Below, piece by piece: positions 26,223-34,893 of a stretch of DNA of 64,000 nucleotides; within the stretch, counting starts at the first letter, position 1; every line of letters starts with the position of its first letter. A program made the position numbers and the translations under genes. The notes beneath the pieces were generated by a model. The model was not told the DNA's origin. It ran no database searches and saw only the letters and a program-made list of their open reading frames with translations. This DNA is from Mycolicibacterium porcinum (lineage in GTDB: Bacteria > Actinomycetota > Actinomycetes > Mycobacteriales > Mycobacteriaceae): assembly GCA_002086835.1 (NCBI GenBank), contig MVIG01000018.1, positions 32,185 through 96,184 on the forward strand, given 5' to 3'.

Positions 26223-27242
26223 GTGACGACGCCGACCACGCTCGCACGAGACGCGGAACCGTTCTCCCCGGAGGCGATCGATGACCAGGTGTCCTCCGTG
26301 GCCGCCGGTCTCAGGGCTCGGATCTCCGAGAGCCTCGCGAATATCCCGCTCCCAGTTGAGGATCCATCGCCGGTCATCGACGCCCTCTCCGGAGGGAAAC
26401 ATCTGCGCGCCAGGACCCTGTTGCTCATCGCGCACTCGTTCGGCACGCCTGATCCGCGGTTCTCCGCCGAAGCCGCCGTCGCTCTGGAACTGCTGCACAC
26501 CGCTTCGCTGGTCCATGACGACATCATCGACAGGTCTCAGTTCCGCCGGGGGCTGCCGTCGCTGCATTCCGCCGCGGACGAGGCCACCGCCATCCTCATC
26601 GCAGATCTGCTCATCGCCGTCTCGTTCGAAACCGCGGCTGCCCTTGGAGAGCGCGCCGTCACCCCCCTCGCCCGCGCCTTCGGGCAGCTCTGCCAGGGCC
26701 AACTTCTCGAACCCGCCCTCGGCTGGGGTGCCGACGCTCGACCCGCGATCGAGAACTATGCGACGCTCAAGACGGGCGCCCTCTTCGGATCGGCGTTCGA
26801 GCTGGGTGCCATGGCAGCTTCGTACGACCCGGCGCTCCAGGATCGTTTCCGCGCGTCCGGCGAGCGGCTCGGTCTCGCATTCCAGCTCACGGACGACCTT
26901 CTCGACGTCAGGGACGACGCTCTGAACCTCGGCAAGGATCACGGGGCCGATCTCCGCAACGGAATTCCGACGCTGCCGCTGTGGAGCGCGTATCGGCGCC
27001 TCGTCGATCTGGGCGAAACGCGTTGCGCCTCAGACTCTTCACTGCGAGACGCCCTGGCCGGCGAGGCCGGTTCCGATCGCACGCTGCGCTACACGAAGAA
27101 GCGAATCGTCGCTCTGGTCGAGGAATGCCGATCGTTGCTTCCCCCGGCGACGCAACCCGGGGCAGTCGACCTCACGGTGGACGCAGTCCTGGCTGACCTC
27201 GGCCAGTCCTCCGGCCCGGATTGCGAGTCGGAAGCTCCGTGA
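26223..27242 (+). CDS. Polyprenyl (isoprenyl) diphosphate synthase
   Basis: This 339-residue trans-isoprenyl diphosphate synthase has both aspartate-rich motifs: HDDIID near residue 100 (DDxxD) and LTDDLLD near residue 223. The GGKHLRAR motif near residue 58 binds isopentenyl diphosphate. It condenses IPP with an allylic diphosphate; chain length cannot be read with confidence. GTG 26223 has a GAGAAGGGA site upstream. Its TGA overlaps the GTG start of the LacI gene, so the two are coupled. It is the odd member of an otherwise nitrogen-compound cassette, with no terpene cyclase or quinone gene nearby. Confidence 0.9.
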   Translation: MTTPTTLARDAEPFSPEAIDDQVSSVAAGLRARISESLANIPLPVEDPSPVIDALSGGKHLRARTLLLIAHSFGTPDPRFSAEAAVALELLHTASLVHDDIIDRSQFRRGLPSLHSAADEATAILIADLLIAVSFETAAALGERAVTPLARAFGQLCQGQLLEPALGWGADARPAIENYATLKTGALFGSAFELGAMAASYDPALQDRFRASGERLGLAFQLTDDLLDVRDDALNLGKDHGADLRNGIPTLPLWSAYRRLVDLGETRCASDSSLRDALAGEAGSDRTLRYTKKRIVALVEECRSLLPPATQPGAVDLTVDAVLADLGQSSGPDCESEAP

Positions 27243-28255
27243 AACCCCGCCGCATCACCATCAAGGACGTCGCCAATGAGGCCGGCGTCTCGATCGCCAC
27301 GGCGTCTGAGTCGCTGAACGGCAAGGGACGCGTCGCCGCGGCCACCCGCCAGAATGTGATCGATGTCGCGAATCGCTTGGGGTACACGGCAAACCGGATC
27401 GCCAAGAGCCTGAATGCGGGCCGGACCGGCTCACTCGTGCTGACCGTGTCCCCCATGGCCGTACGGTCTTCGACCACCGATCTGCAGCCCGAATGGGACA
27501 TCGAGTACTACTTCAGGGTCCTCAACGGGGCCAGCGCCGAAGCCTTCAAGCGCGGGTTCCTCCTGTCCATGCTCCCGTCCCACCTGTCCTCGGAGGCATT
27601 CCTCTCGGCGGCTGACGGCCTCATCGTCGTCGACCCGAGCGATGACGACGAACTGCTCACCCAAGTCGCCCGTACCGGCTTGGCCTGTGCCACCATCGGC
27701 CGGAACTCCGGCGAATTCAGCTGGGTGGACAACGACTTCTCCACCGGCACGACAACGGCTCTGGCCCATCTGAACACGGTCCGCAGTTCGCGAACGGCGC
27801 TGTTCCTGAGCGAGACGAGTTCTTCCTATGTGCGAGACGAGCTCTCCGCATATCTCGATTGGTGCTCGGCAGTCTCGCTCGACCCGATCATCATCCGCTC
27901 TCCCGGCCCGCGGGTGGACGAGGCCGAGCCGGTGATCCGGGCCGCGCTCGCCTCTCCCGATCGCCGGTTCGACGCGGTACTGGCCACTCTCGACACTCTG
28001 GCATTCGCCACCGAGCGCAGCGCGCACATGCTGGGGCTGGCCGTGCCCGACGATCTGCAGGTGGTCAGTCTCACAGACAGCCGCTACCTCGACTACGGCC
28101 TTCAAAAACCCATCACCGCACTCGATCTGCACCCGGTTCGGCTGGGCGAGGTCGCCGTCGACCTCCTGGTGGCGGCTCTCGACGGCGACACCGGTCGCCG
28201 CCGCGAACTCGTGAACGCGTCGCTGACCGTCCGAGAGTCGACGCTCGCCGACTGA
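27239..28255 (+). CDS. LacI family transcriptional regulator
   Basis: This 338-residue regulator has an N-terminal helix-turn-helix (ITIKDVANEAGVSIATASESLNG) and hinge helix (NRIAKSLNAGRTG), followed by a periplasmic-binding-protein-like sensor domain. Family members bind 16-20-bp palindromes and release on effector binding. Four matching palindromes lie at 26146, 29861, 29914 and 31840, each in front of a transcription unit of this block, so this is almost certainly their regulator. GTG 27239 overlaps the stop of the synthase gene (GTGA). The effector is unknown but is likely the compound transported or hydrolysed by the neighbouring proteins. Confidence 0.92.
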   Translation: MKPRRITIKDVANEAGVSIATASESLNGKGRVAAATRQNVIDVANRLGYTANRIAKSLNAGRTGSLVLTVSPMAVRSSTTDLQPEWDIEYYFRVLNGASAEAFKRGFLLSMLPSHLSSEAFLSAADGLIVVDPSDDDELLTQVARTGLACATIGRNSGEFSWVDNDFSTGTTTALAHLNTVRSSRTALFLSETSSSYVRDELSAYLDWCSAVSLDPIIIRSPGPRVDEAEPVIRAALASPDRRFDAVLATLDTLAFATERSAHMLGLAVPDDLQVVSLTDSRYLDYGLQKPITALDLHPVRLGEVAVDLLVAALDGDTGRRRELVNASLTVRESTLAD

Positions 28256-28268
28256 GTCGACGGGCTTC

Positions 28269-29807
28269 TCACACCGCCTCCGGGCTGGCGCTGTAGTTCC
28301 GCAACGGGTGGCGCTCCGGCTCTGGGCCTGAGTCGAGGTCCGTTTCATCGCCTTCTTCGTCGGCCGACTCGTCCCGCTCGAAGATCACGATCGTCTGCCC
28401 GGTCGAGGCGGCGTGCAGCCTCCTCCGATGCACCCAGTTCTCCACCACCACGCCGAGTAGTCCGACCGCCAGCGCCCCGATGATCGTCGACCAGTCGCTG
28501 GCCCAGCCACCGCCGGTCTCCCGCGGCCACGCGACGTTCACGATCTGAAATGCCAGCCACGCGAGTGCAATCCACCCGATCAGACGTCCCGCACGCCCCA
28601 GGAAGAGGCCGGGCTCCTCGCGCCACTGGCCGCGAACGCGGGCGATGGCCAGTCCGAGGATAGGGAAGAGGAAGGAGATGAAGAATCCCACCGAGGAGAA
28701 GGAGATCAGCGCCATCTGGATGCCCTCGCTCTGGAACGGGATGAAGAGCAGCACCGCGATGATCGCCGTGACGACCACCGCCTTCCTCGGCAGCCCGGTC
28801 GCTCCCGAAAGACTCGTGAGAGTATGGGCGAACGGCAGCTCCCCATTACGCGCTGTCGCCCAAACGATGCGAGAGACCGTGATTTGAATGGTCATCAGGC
28901 TCGCGGCGAAGGCGATGACGAAAAGGGCCAGGACGCCACGGAACACCGGCTCGGGAAGCGCGCCGGCCATGATGGCGACGGCCGGATCCGCGGCATTCTC
29001 CGGGTTTCGCAGGAAGTCGTCGCTCGGCACCGCGAGCGTGAACGCGAGCGTGCTGAACACCACGATCGCCATGATGGCGAAGAACGAGACCACCATCGCT
29101 CGGGGCACAGCCCGCTTCGGGCGCTTGACCTCCTCGGCGATCGAACTCGCACTCTCGAAGCCGATCGCGAAGTAGCTCGAGAACGCGATGGCCATCACGA
29201 GTGGCGCCGAGAACAGCACCCCCTGATGGTCGGGAAGCGCCGCCGGCGACAGGTACTCGAGGCCCTGGTGACGTTCGAACACGAGCAGCCAGATCGCAAC
29301 CCCGACGGATCCCACCGCCTCAGCCGCGATCACGGCGACCATGAGGATCTTGATGAACACTCGACCGGCGAGATTCACCAGCGTGCTGAACGCGAGTATC
29401 GCTACTGCCAGCCACGTGACAAGCCCGTGATCGACGCCCGAGAGACCGAAGATGGGCGGCATCAGCACTGCCCCGGCGTATGCGACAGCGGGAAGCGTGA
29501 TCAGCAGCGTCCAGATGTAGGTCCACGAGGCGAACCAACCGTAACGAGATCCCAGGAGCCGGCGAGACCACTGATAGATGCCGCCCGAATCCGCCCACTT
29601 CGAGGCAAGCACACCCAGCGTGAGCACCACGACGAATTGGCCGGCATAGAGAATCAGGCCGCCCCAGATGAACGCAGGCCCTGAGGTCGCCAGCCCTACA
29701 CCCAGGACGCTGTAGACCGCCACGATCGGCGAAACGAATGCGAACGCGACAGACAGAGCGGAAAACGTGGTGAATTCTCTCTTCATCACCATCGGCGCCT
29801 CGGCCAT
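28269..29807 (-). CDS. APC superfamily amino acid/polyamine permease
   Basis: This 512-residue protein has about 12-13 transmembrane helices and the APC family pattern: FSALSVAFAFVSPIVAVYSVLG in helix 1, SYFAIGFESASSIAEEVKRPKRAVPRA around helix 6 and a long hydrophilic C-terminal tail (HRRRLHAAS, then acidic). It resembles transporters of amino acids, polyamines and related amines. ATG 29807 is chosen for the AAGGGAG site just upstream; an ATG 10 codons earlier is in frame. An operator-like palindrome lies 54 bases before the start. Convergent with lacI, with 13 bases between stops. Confidence 0.9.
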   Translation of the reverse strand: MAEAPMVMKREFTTFSALSVAFAFVSPIVAVYSVLGVGLATSGPAFIWGGLILYAGQFVVVLTLGVLASKWADSGGIYQWSRRLLGSRYGWFASWTYIWTLLITLPAVAYAGAVLMPPIFGLSGVDHGLVTWLAVAILAFSTLVNLAGRVFIKILMVAVIAAEAVGSVGVAIWLLVFERHQGLEYLSPAALPDHQGVLFSAPLVMAIAFSSYFAIGFESASSIAEEVKRPKRAVPRAMVVSFFAIMAIVVFSTLAFTLAVPSDDFLRNPENAADPAVAIMAGALPEPVFRGVLALFVIAFAASLMTIQITVSRIVWATARNGELPFAHTLTSLSGATGLPRKAVVVTAIIAVLLFIPFQSEGIQMALISFSSVGFFISFLFPILGLAIARVRGQWREEPGLFLGRAGRLIGWIALAWLAFQIVNVAWPRETGGGWASDWSTIIGALAVGLLGVVVENWVHRRRLHAASTGQTIVIFERDESADEEGDETDLDSGPEPERHPLRNYSASPEAV

Positions 29808-29860
29808 GGGGCTCCCTTGATTCACAGGTGAGGGCATGTAACGGCGCTCACACTACGGTC

Positions 29861-29876
29861 GCCGAAACGTTTTAGC
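29861..29876. promoter_or_regulatory. LacI-type operator 2, before the permease
   Basis: GCCGAAACGTTTTAGC is an imperfect palindrome sharing the GCCGAA half site and central ACG with the other three sites. It lies 54 bases before the permease start on the minus strand, a position expected to block its promoter. Confidence 0.65.
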
Positions 29877-29913
29877 AACCCACGTTAAAATGCTGGTGAA
29901 TGTGTGATCGTTG

Positions 29914-29929
29914 ATCGAAACGATTCGGG
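29914..29929. promoter_or_regulatory. LacI-type operator 3, before the nitrilase-family gene
   Basis: ATCGAAACGATTCGGG shares the core CGAAACGATTCG (29916-29927) with operator 4. It lies 43 bases before the amidohydrolase start. Together with operator 2 it brackets the divergent permease/amidohydrolase promoter region. Confidence 0.7.
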
Positions 29930-29971
29930 CATCGCCCGAATGCCAACCCCTCGGCCATACTGGAGAGCATC

Positions 29972-30754
29972 ATGACGTCACTGAACACGTTGCGCCTCAC
30001 CGTCATTCAGGAGGCACCCGAGCCACGGGATCTGGCAGCCAACTTTTCCCGGGTCAGCGAGGTCATTTTCGCCGCGCACGACGCAGACCTGGTCGTCTTC
30101 CCCGAGCTCTTTCTCTCGGGGTACCAGACGACCGCGCTCGACGAGATCGCATTGCTAGTTGACGATCCGAGGATCGCCGGGCTGGCCGACTGTTGCCGCT
30201 CGGCTGGAACCGCCCTGCTGGCCGGATTCGTCGAACGTGCCCCTGGTGGCTTCTTCGATGCCTATCTGGCCATCGACCGAGACGGCACCATCAGGAACGC
30301 CATTCGCAAAACGCACCTTTTCGGGACCGAACGCGAGGCCTTCCTCAGCGGTGATGCGCTCGAACCGGTCACCCTCTGCGACACCAGGGTTGGCGTCCTG
30401 AACTGCTTCGAACTCGAGTTCCCCGAGGTGTCTCGCACACTCGTCCTGCGCGGCGCCGCCCTTCTCGTCGCAGGGTCGGCCAACATGCACCCCTACGAGC
30501 GCGATCATGTCATCGCCGGCAGCTCTCGCGCGCTGGAGAACCGCCTCCCGGTGGCATACGCGAACCGGGTGGGAAGCGAGTCGGGGCACAGCTTCTGCGG
30601 TTCGAGCCGGATCATCGACCGGGACGGCTCTGTGCTGGCATCACTCGACTCCGTCGAGACCGGCAGCCTGACTGCCGAGGTGGAGGTCGGATTGCGCAGC
30701 GACGGCGTGGTCGACATGGTCGGTCAGCGTCGCCCCGAACTGTATGAACCGTAG
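29972..30754 (+). CDS. Nitrilase-superfamily carbon-nitrogen hydrolase
   Basis: This 260-residue protein has the full Glu-Lys-Cys triad of nitrilase-superfamily amidases: Glu in VFPELFLSGY (about 43), Lys in IRKTHLFG (about 111) and Cys in VGVLNCFELEFPE (about 143). The absence of tyrosine-rich nitrilase motifs suggests an amidase (N-carbamoyl-amine, omega-amide or similar) more than a true nitrilase. A GGAGAG site precedes ATG 29972. Divergent from the permease and convergent with the ureohydrolase, with its own operator. A possible route is ureohydrolase or amidase action on an imported guanidino or amide compound; the order of steps is inferred. Confidence 0.9.
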   Translation: MTSLNTLRLTVIQEAPEPRDLAANFSRVSEVIFAAHDADLVVFPELFLSGYQTTALDEIALLVDDPRIAGLADCCRSAGTALLAGFVERAPGGFFDAYLAIDRDGTIRNAIRKTHLFGTEREAFLSGDALEPVTLCDTRVGVLNCFELEFPEVSRTLVLRGAALLVAGSANMHPYERDHVIAGSSRALENRLPVAYANRVGSESGHSFCGSSRIIDRDGSVLASLDSVETGSLTAEVEVGLRSDGVVDMVGQRRPELYEP

Positions 30755-30773
30755 GAGCCGGCGGCACAAATAC

Positions 30774-30811
30774 GGGTGCGGGCCCGGGCTTGCTCGCCCG
30801 GACCCGCACCC
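30774..30811. terminator. Bidirectional hairpin between convergent genes
   Basis: A long GC-rich inverted repeat, GGGTGCGGGCCCGGGC pairing with GCCCGG-A-CCCGCACCC around a 6-base loop, lies between the stops of the amidohydrolase and ureohydrolase genes. It has no clear U-tract but is well placed to end transcription from both sides. Confidence 0.75.
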
Positions 30812-30825
30812 GCCCACCTGATCTC

Positions 30826-31815
30826 TCAGCCGACCCTCACCGGCGTGCGGGGCGACCCCGCGTGGAAGGCGAGTGCCTCCAGCACGACACGAGCAGCGAT
30901 CAGCTGAGTCCGGGTCGAATGATCGTGCGCCGGAAGTGCTTCGGCGACATCGACGCCGATCAGTCCGGCCGGCGAGATACCGCGGGTGATCTCCAGTGCC
31001 TCGCGCATGGTCATTCCACCCGGCGTCGGTGCGCAGGTCCCGGGCGCGTAGGCGGCGTCGAGCGAATCGACGTCGAACGTCAGGTAGAAGCCCTCGTCGC
31101 CGATCCGCTCAAGAATCTGGTCGACCACCCACGCAGCACCGTGCTCCCAGATATCCTCCAGCCAGATGACCCGGATGCCGTGGCCGCGGCAGTACTTCAA
31201 CTCCGTCTTCGGGTTCATCCATCCGCTGATCCCGACCAGCACGATCTTCGACGGGTCATAGCCGTTGTCGACGGCGCGGGTGATGGTGCAGCAGTGGTTC
31301 AGCTCCTCGCCCCCGACGTTCGGTGCGGCATCGAGGTGCGTGTCGAACTGCACCCAGCCCGGGCTCGTACCCGGTCGCTTGGCGGCCTTGCCGACCGGAA
31401 TGCTCACCGAATGGTCACCACCGAACACCACGGGAATGGCTCCGCCCGCGACGATCTCGGCAATATCGGCCTCTACCCGCTCGAAGGTCTTCACGGTGTT
31501 GCCGAGAGCGACCTTGCAGTCGCCACCGTCGGCGAGCGGAAGGTGCGCGAACAGGTCGAAATCGTAGGTCGCCTGGAAGTTCGTGAACTGCACCGAGGTC
31601 TCTCGGATCGCGCGAGGACCGTAGTTCGCCCCGCTCCTGCTGATCGTTGTCGCATCGAACGGAAATCCGTAAATCACCGCCTTGGTGCCGGACGCCCTGA
31701 TCACTTCGCGGTCGAGTTCGATGCTCGGCACACCCATAAAGGTCCCGCCGTGTCCTCCATGCAGGAGCCCGCTCCACATCGTCTCGTCGAATGAGCCCGC
31801 GGTCACTTCAGTCAT
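30826..31815 (-). CDS. Ureohydrolase (agmatinase/guanidinobutyrase/arginase superfamily)
   Basis: This 329-residue hydrolase has all binuclear metal ligands of the arginase superfamily: His in FGGDHS (about 143), the Asp-x-His-x-Asp motif in FDTHLDA (about 167) and FDVDSLDAAYAPGT (about 262). Family members cleave a guanidino group to urea and an amine. The DSLDAAYAPGT block and TPGG that follows resemble agmatinase/guanidinobutyrase-type enzymes more than arginase, but the substrate cannot be fixed. ATG 31815 has a GAGGGA site; an upstream in-frame extension is less likely. Operator 4 lies 25 bases before the start. No urease or nickel-chaperone genes are nearby. Confidence 0.9.
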   Translation of the reverse strand: MTEVTAGSFDETMWSGLLHGGHGGTFMGVPSIELDREVIRASGTKAVIYGFPFDATTISRSGANYGPRAIRETSVQFTNFQATYDFDLFAHLPLADGGDCKVALGNTVKTFERVEADIAEIVAGGAIPVVFGGDHSVSIPVGKAAKRPGTSPGWVQFDTHLDAAPNVGGEELNHCCTITRAVDNGYDPSKIVLVGISGWMNPKTELKYCRGHGIRVIWLEDIWEHGAAWVVDQILERIGDEGFYLTFDVDSLDAAYAPGTCAPTPGGMTMREALEITRGISPAGLIGVDVAEALPAHDHSTRTQLIAARVVLEALAFHAGSPRTPVRVG

Positions 31816-31839
31816 GGTTCCCTCACTTTGTTGATATCT

Positions 31840-31855
31840 GCCGAAACGATTCGGC
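31840..31855. promoter_or_regulatory. LacI-type operator 4, before the ureohydrolase
   Basis: GCCGAAACGATTCGGC has identical inverted half sites (GCCGAA/TTCGGC) and is the best of the four matching palindromes. It lies 25 bases upstream of the ureohydrolase start. Confidence 0.8.
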
Positions 31856-31966
31856 ACGACCGTAGCATTCGCCTTCACCGGCGTCTAGGGAGTCCAGCCC
31901 CCGGGCGAACCGTTCTTCTCAGAACGGGCTTGAGGGTGGCCCGCATGCGAGTGCGGTTGCGGCGTC

Positions 31967-32740
31967 ATGCTGCCGGGTTTCGCGGGCGCTGAAGCTGCTG
32001 CGGCGTTAGCGTGGTCGGCTGTGGACTGGGAATTTGAGGGCGAGGTATTCCAGTGGCGCGGTCCTGCGCCGTATTTCTTCGTCGCCACACCCGCGCACGT
32101 CGATCAGTTCCTGCGCGCTCACCACAGCGAGCTCACCTACGGCTGGGGGGTCATCCCCGCTCAGGTGCGCATCGGCACGACCGAGGTGACCACCTCGCTG
32201 ATCCCCAAAGACGGGGTCTACCTGGTACCGCTGAAGGTCGCGCTACGCCGCCCCGAAGGGATCGACGACGGCGATCAAGTACGGGTACGGCTGCAGGTCA
32301 GCCGCCACCACAGCGATGTCCCACGTGAAAGTCCGGGAATGTCCACATTTGTGATCGATGCAGCGGTGGCAATCAAACTCGCCTCCGACAATGCTGTCAT
32401 CCCTGCGCGGCACAGCCTGACCGCACCCACGCTGCTGCGTTCGCAGGTACTGGCTCTCGTGTACGCATCGGTGCGCCGCGGCGAGGTCGACGAACGCACC
32501 GGACGCAAGGTTCTTGACGATATCCGTGCCCTGAAGATCAGGTTCCTCGGTGACCGATCGCTGGAAGACCACGCGTGGCGGCTGGCCAACACTATGAACT
32601 GGCCAGACGTACACCAAGTCGAATACATCGTGCTGACCCAGCTGCAGGCTGACGCACTGGTTACCTTGAACGACGAACTCGCCGCCGCGGCAAGGGCATT
32701 CGTCAAAACCGCGTCACTAGCGGACGTTCTACAGCCGTGA
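31967..32740 (+). CDS. DUF1905-PIN domain fusion protein
   Basis: This single 257-residue frame contains two unrelated domains. Residues 19-111 (WEFEGEVFQWRGPAPYFF to VRVRLQV) match DUF1905. From Met125 (STFVIDAAVAIKL) the sequence is a VapC-like PIN domain, the RNase toxin of type II toxin-antitoxin pairs. The internal ATG at 32339 is in frame, so the PIN part could also be made alone. The first acidic residue (Asp131) is present. The usual Glu in the following helix is Gln160 (LLRSQVLAL), and the later acidic positions (QVEYIVL, LVTLNDELA) are altered, so nuclease activity is doubtful. No VapB antitoxin gene is visible. It sits at the right end of the inserted block, convergent with egtE. 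Confidence 0.7.
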   Translation: MLPGFAGAEAAAALAWSAVDWEFEGEVFQWRGPAPYFFVATPAHVDQFLRAHHSELTYGWGVIPAQVRIGTTEVTTSLIPKDGVYLVPLKVALRRPEGIDDGDQVRVRLQVSRHHSDVPRESPGMSTFVIDAAVAIKLASDNAVIPARHSLTAPTLLRSQVLALVYASVRRGEVDERTGRKVLDDIRALKIRFLGDRSLEDHAWRLANTMNWPDVHQVEYIVLTQLQADALVTLNDELAAAARAFVKTASLADVLQP

Positions 32741-32815
32741 CCGAAACAAGACGCACCAGGTCCCCGGCGGCAAGATCCAATGCAGCCAGCACAGCCGCGT
32801 ATACCGCGAGGACGG

Positions 32816-33931
32816 CTAAGGCGCGTCCCGCAACACCCCGGCGAACTGCTCCAGATCCTCGGCCGTGGTGTCGACATGCGGTGATATCCGCAGGACGGGT
32901 TTGGCCATCTCGAACGGTGCCCGCGCGAGTTCACATGCGGTGGTGACGATTCCACGCTCGGCGATCAGCCAGGCGCGCACCGCTACCGGATCGGCACCGT
33001 CAGTGGGTTCGAGTGTGGTGATCGCGGTGGGCTCGTCGACGGCTTCCACGACCCGCCAACCCGACACCCCGGCCAGCACCTGCCGCGCCGTGCGGCCCAC
33101 CTCGGCGAGCCGGTCGCGGACCGCTTCCGGACCGGCGGCGAGGTGCTCGCCGAGGGCAACCGAGTACCCGATGCGGGTCGCGGCATTGTGCTCACCGTGC
33201 TCAAAGCTCTGCAGCACCGTCACCGGCACATCCCACGCGGCCGGCGGCATCCGTCGCCGTAGCCGCGCGACGAGTTCTGGCCGCACCGCCAGGAATCCGA
33301 CGCCACGCGGTCCGGCCAGCCATTTGCGTGACGAAGAGTAGATGGCATCGGCACCGACGTTGCAGTCCAGATGCCCGAACGCCTGTGCGCCGTCCACCAC
33401 GATCGGCACCCCCGCAGCGCGGCACACCGCGACCATCTCGGCCAGCGGCTGAGCCACCCCGCGGTGGCTGGCCAGCGCCGTGAAGTGCACCAAAGCTGGT
33501 GGATCAGACGCGAACTGGCGGGCCACCTCGTCGACCACGACCCGGCCCTCGTCATCGACGGGCAGGGCCCGCACCTGAAAACCATTGGCCGCCATCACCG
33601 CGAGGTTCGGACCGAACTCACCGGGCAGGCAGGCCAACGTGCGCTCCCCTGGCCAACTGCCGAGCAGCAGATCCAGGGAATGGTTGGAACCCGAGGTGTA
33701 GACCACATCGGTGGCGTCGAGCCCGGTCAGAGCCGCGATCGCGGCCCGGCCCGCCGCGAGCACAGGCGCTGCCGCCTCCGCGGCCACATAGCCGCCGACT
33801 TCGGCCTCGTGCCGGGCATGCGCGGCGACCGCGTCGATGACCGCGAGGCTCTGCCGCGAGCAGGCCCCACTGTCGAGGTGCAGCCCGGCGACCTTGGGGC
33901 GGGCGTCGGCCCACTGCTGGGCGAGACTCAT
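32816..33931 (-). CDS. egtE: EgtE, PLP-dependent ergothioneine C-S lyase
   Basis: This 371-residue fold-type I PLP enzyme of the cysteine-desulfurase-like class cleaves the hercynylcysteine sulfoxide intermediate in the last step of ergothioneine synthesis. The PLP-binding Lys lies in [11 protein letters not shown] (about 199), the Asp that contacts the pyridine nitrogen lies in [12 protein letters not shown] (about 175) and a [13 protein letters not shown] phosphate-binding loop is near 80. The ATG overlaps the egtD stop (ATGA). It is the last gene of a complete egtABCDE operon. Confidence 0.93.
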   Translation of the reverse strand: MSLAQQWADARPKVAGLHLDSGACSRQSLAVIDAVAAHARHEAEVGGYVAAEAAAPVLAAGRAAIAALTGLDATDVVYTSGSNHSLDLLLGSWPGERTLACLPGEFGPNLAVMAANGFQVRALPVDDEGRVVVDEVARQFASDPPALVHFTALASHRGVAQPLAEMVAVCRAAGVPIVVDGAQAFGHLDCNVGADAIYSSSRKWLAGPRGVGFLAVRPELVARLRRRMPPAAWDVPVTVLQSFEHGEHNAATRIGYSVALGEHLAAGPEAVRDRLAEVGRTARQVLAGVSGWRVVEAVDEPTAITTLEPTDGADPVAVRAWLIAERGIVTTACELARAPFEMAKPVLRISPHVDTTAEDLEQFAGVLRDAP

Positions 33932-34893
33932 TTCACCGCCAGGGACAAGCCGAAGTCACCGGCTTCATCTGTCCACCAATGAGTTTGCCGTAGACCGGCT
34001 TTCGCCAGTTCATCAGCCACCCCGGCGGCGCGGAACTTGCAGGACACCTCGGTCAGCATCTCCTCACCGGCGACGAATGCGACGTCGAGATCCAGCGCAG
34101 CCACCCGCACCTGCTGCGGCGCACCGGCCCGCAGCCACATCTCGATCCGCTCTTCGTCGGCGTTCCACTTCGCCACGTGCTCGAAGGCGTCGAGGTCGAA
34201 ATCGGCGTCGAGCTCGCGGTTCACCACCGAGAGCACATTGCGGTTGAAGGCCGCGGTCACACCGGCGCTGTCGTCATAGGCGCGGACCAACCGGCCGGCG
34301 TCCTTCACCAGGTCGGTGCCCAACAGCAGGCTGTCGCCAGGCTGCAGGGTCTGGGCCAGGGAGCTCAGGAACTCCGCCCGCGGACCGGGCGTGAGATTGC
34401 CGATGGTCGACCCGAGGAACGCCACCAGGCGGCGACCCACCGCCGGGATCTTGCCCAGGTGTTCCTCGAAATCGCCGCACACCGCATCGATTTCGATGCC
34501 CGGATACTCCTGGCCGATCGCGTCACCGGCAGCCCGCAGTACACCGGCGTCGACGTCGAACGGGATGAATCGACGCAACTGCCCGCCGTCGCGCATCGCG
34601 TCGAGCAGCATCCGGGTCTTCTCCGAGGTGCCGCTGCCCAGCTCGACGAGGGTGTCGGCGCCTGCGGCAGCCACGATCTCCGGTGAGCGCTCCCGCAGGA
34701 TCTGCGCCTCGGTGCGCGTCGGGTAGTACTCGGGCAGCCGGGTGATCTGATCGAACAGGTCGCTGCCCACCGAGTCGTAGAACCACTTGGGCGGCAACAT
34801 CTTCGGTTCCTGGGTAAGCCCCTCGCGCACATCGCGGCGCAGCGCGGTGGCAGCGGAATCGGCCGCCAGATAGTTGGACAGGGTGAGCGTCAT
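33928..34893 (-). CDS. egtD: EgtD, histidine N-alpha-trimethyltransferase
   Basis: This 321-residue SAM-dependent methyltransferase makes hercynine from histidine, the first dedicated step to ergothioneine. The EgtD family pattern is clear: [25 protein letters not shown] near the N-terminus, [17 protein letters not shown] as the SAM motif near residue 84, [11 protein letters not shown] near 160 and [15 protein letters not shown] near the C-terminus, where histidine-binding Tyr/Glu residues lie. The start overlaps the egtC stop by 4 bases. Confidence 0.97.
   Translation of the reverse strand: MTLTLSNYLAADSAATALRRDVREGLTQEPKMLPPKWFYDSVGSDLFDQITRLPEYYPTRTEAQILRERSPEIVAAAGADTLVELGSGTSEKTRMLLDAMRDGGQLRRFIPFDVDAGVLRAAGDAIGQEYPGIEIDAVCGDFEEHLGKIPAVGRRLVAFLGSTIGNLTPGPRAEFLSSLAQTLQPGDSLLLGTDLVKDAGRLVRAYDDSAGVTAAFNRNVLSVVNRELDADFDLDAFEHVAKWNADEERIEMWLRAGAPQQVRVAALDLDVAFVAGEEMLTEVSCKFRAAGVADELAKAGLRQTHWWTDEAGDFGLSLAVK

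Noticed and set aside
31885-32088. Small minus-strand frame before the DUF1905-PIN gene
   Set aside because: It has no ribosome-binding site or domain and is opposite the start of a recognisable DUF1905 domain.
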